The notes under the pieces were generated by a model. That model searched no databases, was not told where the DNA came from, and saw only the letters and a list, made by a program, of their open reading frames with translations. From the NCBI RefSeq assembly GCF_030247195.1, contig NC_080672.1, positions 184,760,310 to 184,824,309 on the forward strand: a DNA stretch of 64,000 nt, in the 5' to 3' direction. The position numbers and the translations under genes are program-made. Every line of letters starts with the position of its first letter. Position 1 is the first letter of the stretch. This DNA comes from Topomyia yanbarensis (lineage: Eukaryota > Arthropoda > Insecta > Diptera > Culicidae). Shown piece by piece: positions 58,358 to 64,000 of this stretch.

Positions 58358-58370
58358 TATAAAAACACTT

Positions 58371-61300
58371 GAAATATATTTGAAAATTCAAAAATATTTA
58401 ATTTTTTTTGAGAATATCAGGAAATCATCGAGTTCCAATGAAGCGGATCTGTTGAGTGGGGTCTTAAGAACGATTCAAATTGATTGGTTTGTAGTTTTTC
58501 TACATAAAACTCTTATCAAGAAAATCTATGAAAACACTTGCAATATATTTGAAAATTCAAAAATATTTAATTTTTTTGAGAATATCAGGAAATCATCGAG
58601 TTCCAATGAAGCGGATCTGTTGCGAGGGGTCTCAATAACGAGTCAAAATGATTGGTTTGTAGTTTTTCTACATAAAACTCTTATCCTCCATTTTTTCCCA
58701 AGGCAAGTTCAAGAAAATCTATGAAAACACTTGAAATATATTTGAAAATTCAAAAATATTTAATTTTTTTTTTTGAGAATATCAGGAAATCATTGAGTTC
58801 CAATGTAGCGGATCTGTCGCGAGGGGTTTGAAGAACGATTCAAAATGATTGGTTTGTAGTTTTTCTACATGAAACTCTTATCCTCCGTTTTTTCCCAAGG
58901 CAAGTTCAAGAAAATCTATGAAAACACTTGAAATATATTTGAAAATTCAAAAATATTTAATTTATTTGAGAATATCAGGAAATCATCGAGTTCCAATGAA
59001 TCGGATCTGTTGAGTGGGGTCTCAAGAACGATTCAAATTGATTGGTTTGTAGTTTTTCTACATAAAACTCTTATCCTCCGTTTTTTCCCAAGGCAAGTTC
59101 AAGAAAATCTATAAAAACACTTGAAATATATTTGAAAATTCAAAAATATTTAATTTTTTTGAGAATATCAGGAAATCATCGAGTTCCAATGAAGCGGATC
59201 TGTTGAGTGGGGTCTTAAGAACGATTCAAATTGATTGGTTTGTAGTTTTTCTACATAAAACTCTTATCAAGAAAATCTATGAAAACACTTGCAATATATT
59301 TGAAAATTCAAAAATATTTAATTTTTTTGAGAATATCAGGAAATCATCGAGTTCCAATGAAGCGGATCTGTTGCGAGGGGTCTCAATAACTAGTCAAAAT
59401 GATTGGTTTGTAGTTTTTCTACATAAAACTCTTATCCTCCATTTTTTCCCAAGGCAAGTTCAAGAAAATCTATGAAAACACTTGAAATATATTTGAAAAT
59501 TCAAAAATATTAATTTTTTTTTGAGAATATCAGGAAATCATCGAGTTGCAATGAATCGGATCTGTTGAGTGGGGTCTCAAGAACGATTCAAAATGATTGG
59601 TTTGTAGTTTTTCTACATAAAACTCTTATCCTCCGTTTTTTCCCAAGGCAAGTTCAAGAAAATCTATAAAAACACGAAATATATTTGAAAATTCAAAAAT
59701 ATTTTATTTTTTTGAGAATATCAGGAAATCATCGAGTTCCAATGAATCGGATCTGTTGAGTGGGGCCTCAAGAGCTATTTAAAATGATTGGTTTGTAGTT
59801 TTTCTACATAAAACTCTTATCCTCCGTTTTTTTTCCAAGGCAAGTTCAAGAAAATCTATGAACACACTTGAAATATATTTGAAAATTCAAAAATATTTAA
59901 TTTTTTTTGAGAATATCAGGAAATCATCGAGTTCCAATGAAGCAGATCTGTTGAGTGGGGTCTCTAGAACGATTCAAAACGATTGGTTTGTAGTTTTTCT
60001 ACATAAAACTCTTATCCTCCGTTTTTTCCCAAGGCAAGTTCAAGAAAATCTATGAAAACACTTGAAATATATTTGAAAATTCAAAAATATTTAATTTTTT
60101 TGAGAATATCAGGAAATCATCGAGTTCCAATGAAGCGGATCTGTTGAGTGGGGTCTCAAGAACGATTCAAAATGATTGGTTTGTAGTTTTTCTACATGAA
60201 TCTCTTATCCTCCGTTTTTTCCCAAGGCAAGTTCAAGAAAATCTATGAAAACACTTGAAATATATTTGAAAATTCAAAAATATTTAATTTTTTTGAGAAT
60301 ATCAGGAAATCATCGAGTTTCAATGAAACAGATCTGTTGAGTGGGGTCTCAAAAACGATTCAAATTGATTGGTTTGTAGTTTTTCTACATAAAACTCTTA
60401 TCCTCCAAGTTCAAGAAAATCTATGAAAACACTTGAAATATATTTGAAAATTCAAAAATATTTAATTTTTTTGAGAATATCAGGAAATCATCGAGTTCCA
60501 ATGAAGCGGATCTGTTGAGTGGGGTCTCAAGAACGATTCAAATTGATTGGTTTGTAGTTTTTCTACATAAAACTCTTATCCTCCGTTTTTTCCCAAGTCA
60601 AGTTCAAGAAAATCTATGAAAACGCTTGAAATATATTTGAAAATTCAAAAATATTTAATTTTTTTGAGAATATCAGGAGATCATGGAGTTCCAATGAAAC
60701 GGATCTGTTGCAAGGGGTCTCAAGAACGATTCAAAATAGGTTTGTAGTTTTTCTACATAAAACTCTTATCCTCCATTTTTTCCCAAGGCAAGTTCAAGAA
60801 AATCTATGAAAACACTTGAAATATATTTAAAAATTCAAAAATATTTAATTTTTTTGAGAATATCAGGAAATCATCGAGTTCCAATGAAGCGGATCTGTTG
60901 AGTGAGGTCTCAAGAACGATTCAAAATGATTGGTTTGTAGTTTTTCTACATGAATCTCTTATCCTCCGTTTTTCCCAAGGCAAGTTCAAGAAAATCTATG
61001 AAAACACTTGAAATATATTTGAAAATTCAAAAATATTTAATTTTTTTGAGAATATCAGGAAATCATCCAGTTCCAATGAAACGGATCTGTTGAGTGGGGT
61101 CTCAAGAACGATTCAAAATGATTGGTTTGTAGTTTTTCTACATGAATCTCTTATCCTCCGTTTTTTCCCAAGGCAAGTTCAAGAAAATCTATGAAAACAC
61201 TTGAAATATATTTGAAAATTCAAAAATATTTAATTTTTTTGAGAATATCAGGAAATCATCGAGTTCCAATGAAGCGGATCTGTTGAGTGGGGTCTCAAGA

Positions 61301-64000
61301 ACGATTCAAATTGATTGGTTTGTAGTTTTTCTACATAAAACTCTTATCCTCCGTTCTTTCTCAAGGCAAGTTCAAGAAAATCTATGAAAACACTTGAAAT
61401 ATATCTGAAAATTTAAAAATATTTAATTTATTTGAGAATATCAGGAAATCATCGAGTTCCAATGAAGCGGATCTGTTGAGTGGGGTCTCAAGAACGATTC
61501 AAAATGATTGGTTTGTAGTTTTTCTACATAAAACTCTTATCCTCCGTTTTTCCCAAGGCAAGTTCAAGAAAAAATATGAAAACACTTGAAATATATTTGA
61601 AAATTCAAAAATATTTAATTTTTTGAGAATATCAGGAAATCATCGAGTTCCAATGAAGCGGATTTGTTGAGTGGGGTCTCAAGAGCTATTTAAAATGATT
61701 GGTTTGTAGTTTTTCTACATAAAACTCTTATCCTCCGTTTTTTCCCAAGGCAAGTTCAAGAAAATCTATGAAAACACTTGAAATATATTTGAAAATTCAA
61801 AAATATTTAATTTTTTTGAGAATATCAGGAAATCATCGAGTTCCAATGAAGCGGATCTATTGAGTGGGGTCTCTAGAACGATTCAAAACGATTGGTTTGT
61901 AGTTTTTCTACATAAAACTCTTATCCTCCGTGTTTTTTCCCAAGGCAAGTTCAAGAAAATCTATGAAAACACTTGAAATATATTTGAAAATTCAAAAATA
62001 TTTAATTTTTTTGAGAATATCAGGAAATCATCGAGTTCCAATGAATCGGATCTGTTGAGTGGGGTCTCAAGAACGATTCAAAATGATTGGTTTGTAGTTT
62101 TTCTACATAAAACTCTTATCCTCCATTTTTCCCAAGGCAAGTTCAAGAAAATCTATGAAAACACTTGAAATATATTTGAAAATTCAAAAATATTTAATTT
62201 TTTTTTTGAGAATATCAGGAAATCATTGAGTTCCAATGTAGCGGATCTGTCGCGAGGGGTTTGAAGAACGATTCAAAATGATTGGTTTGTAGTTTTTCTA
62301 CATGAAACTCTTATCCTCCGTTTTTTCCCAAGGCAAGTTCAAGAAAATCTATGAAAACACTTGAAATATATTTGAAAATTCAAAAATATTTAATTTATTT
62401 GAGAATATCAGGAAATCATCGAGTTCCAATGAATCGGATCTGTTGAGTGGGGTCTCAAGAACGATTCAAATTGATTGGTTTGTAGTTTTTCTACATAAAA
62501 CTCTTATCCTCCGTTTTTTCCCAAGGCAAGTTCAAGAAAATCTATACAAACACTTGAAATATATTTGAAAATTCAAAAATATTTAATTTTTTTGAGAATA
62601 TCAGGAAATCATCGAGTTCCAATGAAGCGGATCTGTTGAGTGGGGTCTTAAGAACGATTCAAATTGATTGGTTTGTAGTTTTTCTACATAAAACTCTTAT
62701 CAAGAAAATCTATGAAAACACTTGCAATATATTTGAAAATTCAAAAATATTTAATTTTTTTGAGAATATCAGGAAATCATCGAGTTCCAATGAAGCGGAT
62801 CTGTTGCGAGGGGTCTCAATAACGAGTCAAAATGATTGGTTTGTAGTTTTTCTACATAAAACTCTTATCCTCCATTTTTTCCCAAGGCAAGTTCAAGAAA
62901 ATCTATGAAAACACTTGAAATATATTTGAAAATTCAAAAATATTAATTTTTTTTTTGAGAATATCAGGAAATCATCGAGTTGCAATGAATCGGATCTGTT
63001 GAGTGGGGTCTCAAGAACGATTCAAAATGATTGGTTTGTAGTTTTTCTACATAAAACTCTTATCCTCCGTTTTTTCCCAAGGCAAGTTCAAGAAAATCTA
63101 TAAAAACACGAAATATATTTGAAAATTCAAAAATATTTTATTTTTTTGAGAATATCAGGAAATCATCGAGTTCCAATGAATCGGATCTGTTGAGTGGGGC
63201 CTCAAGAGCTATTTAAAATGATTGGTTTGTAGTTTTTCTACATAAAACTCTTATCCTCCGTTTTTTTTCCCAAGGCAAGTTCAAGAAAATCTATGAACAC
63301 ACTTGAAATATATTTGAAAATTCAAAAATATTTAATTTTTTTGAGAATATCAGGAAATCATCGAGTTCCAATGAAGCAGATCTGTTGAGTGGGGTCTCTA
63401 GAACGATTCAAAACGATTGGTTTGTAGTTTTTCTACATAAAACTCTTATCCTCCGTTTTTTCCCAAGGCAAGTTCAAGAAAATCTATGAAAACACTTGAA
63501 ATATATTTGAAAATTCAAAAATATTTAATTTTTTTGAGAATATCAGGAAATCATCGAGTTCCAATGAAGCGGATCTGTTGAGTGGGGTCTCTAGAACGAT
63601 TCAAAACGATTGGTTTGTAGTTTTTCTACATAAAACTCTTATCCTCCGTTTTTTCCCAAGGCAAGTTCAAGAAAATCTATGAAAACACTTGAAATATATT
63701 TGAAAATTCAAAAATATTTAATTTTTTTGAGAATATCAGAAAATCATCGAGTTCCAATGAATCGGATCTGTTGAGTGGGGTCTCAAGAACGATTCAAAAT
63801 GATTGGTTTGTAGTTTTTCTACATAAAACTCTTATCCTCCATTTTTTTCCCAAGGCAAGTTCAAGAAAATCTATGAAAACACTTGAAATATATTTGAAAA
63901 TTCAAAAATATTTAATTTTTTTGAGAATATCAGGAAATCATCGAGTTCCAATGAACCGGATCTGTTGAGTGGGGTCTCAAGAACGATTCAAAATGATTGG
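58371..64000. repeat. Satellite array of about 190-bp monomers (right block, runs off the window)
   Basis: Continues exactly where the left block stopped at the LINE insertion. Markers at 45397, 45775 and 47242 recur at 58826, 59203 and 60671 (offset 13,428-13,429). This equals the 7.23-kb block step plus the 6.2-kb LINE. From about 61,980 the order changes to that seen from about 44,370. The array has no end in the window. Confidence 0.97.

Larger units (their letters stand above)
52160..58370 (-). mobile_element. Full-length I-clade (MosqI-like) LINE inserted in the satellite, both ORFs open
   Basis: The 13-bp target duplication TATAAAAACACTT lies at 52160-52172 and 58358-58370 and is satellite sequence on both sides. 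On the minus strand the element runs from 58357 (5' end) to a poly(A) tail read as 14 or more T at about 52173-52186. Parts: 5' untranslated region 58357-58056, ORF1 58055-56718, ORF2 56746-53039, and a 3' untranslated region of about 850 bp with short repeats. The order endonuclease, RT and RNase H in ORF2 and three CCHC knuckles in ORF1 fit the I clade. It is much more GC-rich than the satellite. Nothing visible would prevent activity. Confidence 0.93.

Overview
The window looks like repeat-dense, AT-rich nuclear DNA of an insect, most probably a culicine (Aedes-like) mosquito. Evidence: a Juan-type jockey LINE, a full-length I-clade LINE of the kind common in mosquitoes, the roughly 400-bp repeat carrying the word CCCGGAGGGCCGAG that is very abundant in culicine genomes, a tRNA-derived SINE, and part of a conserved animal gene, blue cheese (bchs/WDFY3), with ordinary short introns. 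No bacterial-type genes are present. No database search was possible, so family names rest on motifs and recall.

Layout. 1-1.8 kb: truncated LINE ORF1 (minus strand) at the left edge, then unassigned DNA. 1.8-6.2 kb: decayed Juan-like LINE (plus). 6.2-8.46 kb and 16.0-16.6 kb: the two halves of a roughly 200-bp tandem array (Helitron-like 5' ends), split by a TA-flanked 7.55-kb composite with inverted ends of about 375 bp. That composite carries a second transposon with long inverted ends and a broken transposase, a culicine repeat, microsatellites and an RTE-type LINE scrap. 16.9-17.1 kb: SINE with 11-bp target duplications. 17.4-17.6 kb: ATAAT microsatellite. 17.8-19.1 kb: 1.3-kb TA-flanked MITE. 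19.1-19.8 kb: three good exons (and one weak one) of bchs on the minus strand, the only host gene seen. 20.5-21.4 kb: TTAA-flanked MITE with a TA-flanked MITE nested in it. 21.7-24.3 kb: R1/LOA-type LINE 3' remnant. 24.3-25.2 kb: Ty3/gypsy LTR and gag stub (plus).

26.3-35.4 kb: the pol 3' end of another Ty3/gypsy element (minus), cut by two giant foldback elements: one of 4,999 bp flanked by TTAA with about 163-bp repeats in its arms, and one of about 2.58 kb with 116-bp repeats. 35.4-39.9 kb: half of a TTAA MITE, culicine repeats and unassigned DNA. 39.99-64.0 kb: a satellite of about 190-bp monomers with a higher-order layout (a 7.2-kb block present twice), interrupted at 52.17-58.36 kb by a full-length I-clade LINE with both ORFs open, a 13-bp target duplication and a poly(A) tail.

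The window reads as a stratigraphy. The satellite block duplicated first, then one copy took the LINE. The Helitron array existed before the TA-type composite entered it, and the gypsy integrase existed before the foldbacks entered it. The only genes likely to be functional are the bchs exons and the two ORFs of the LINE at 53.0-58.1 kb.
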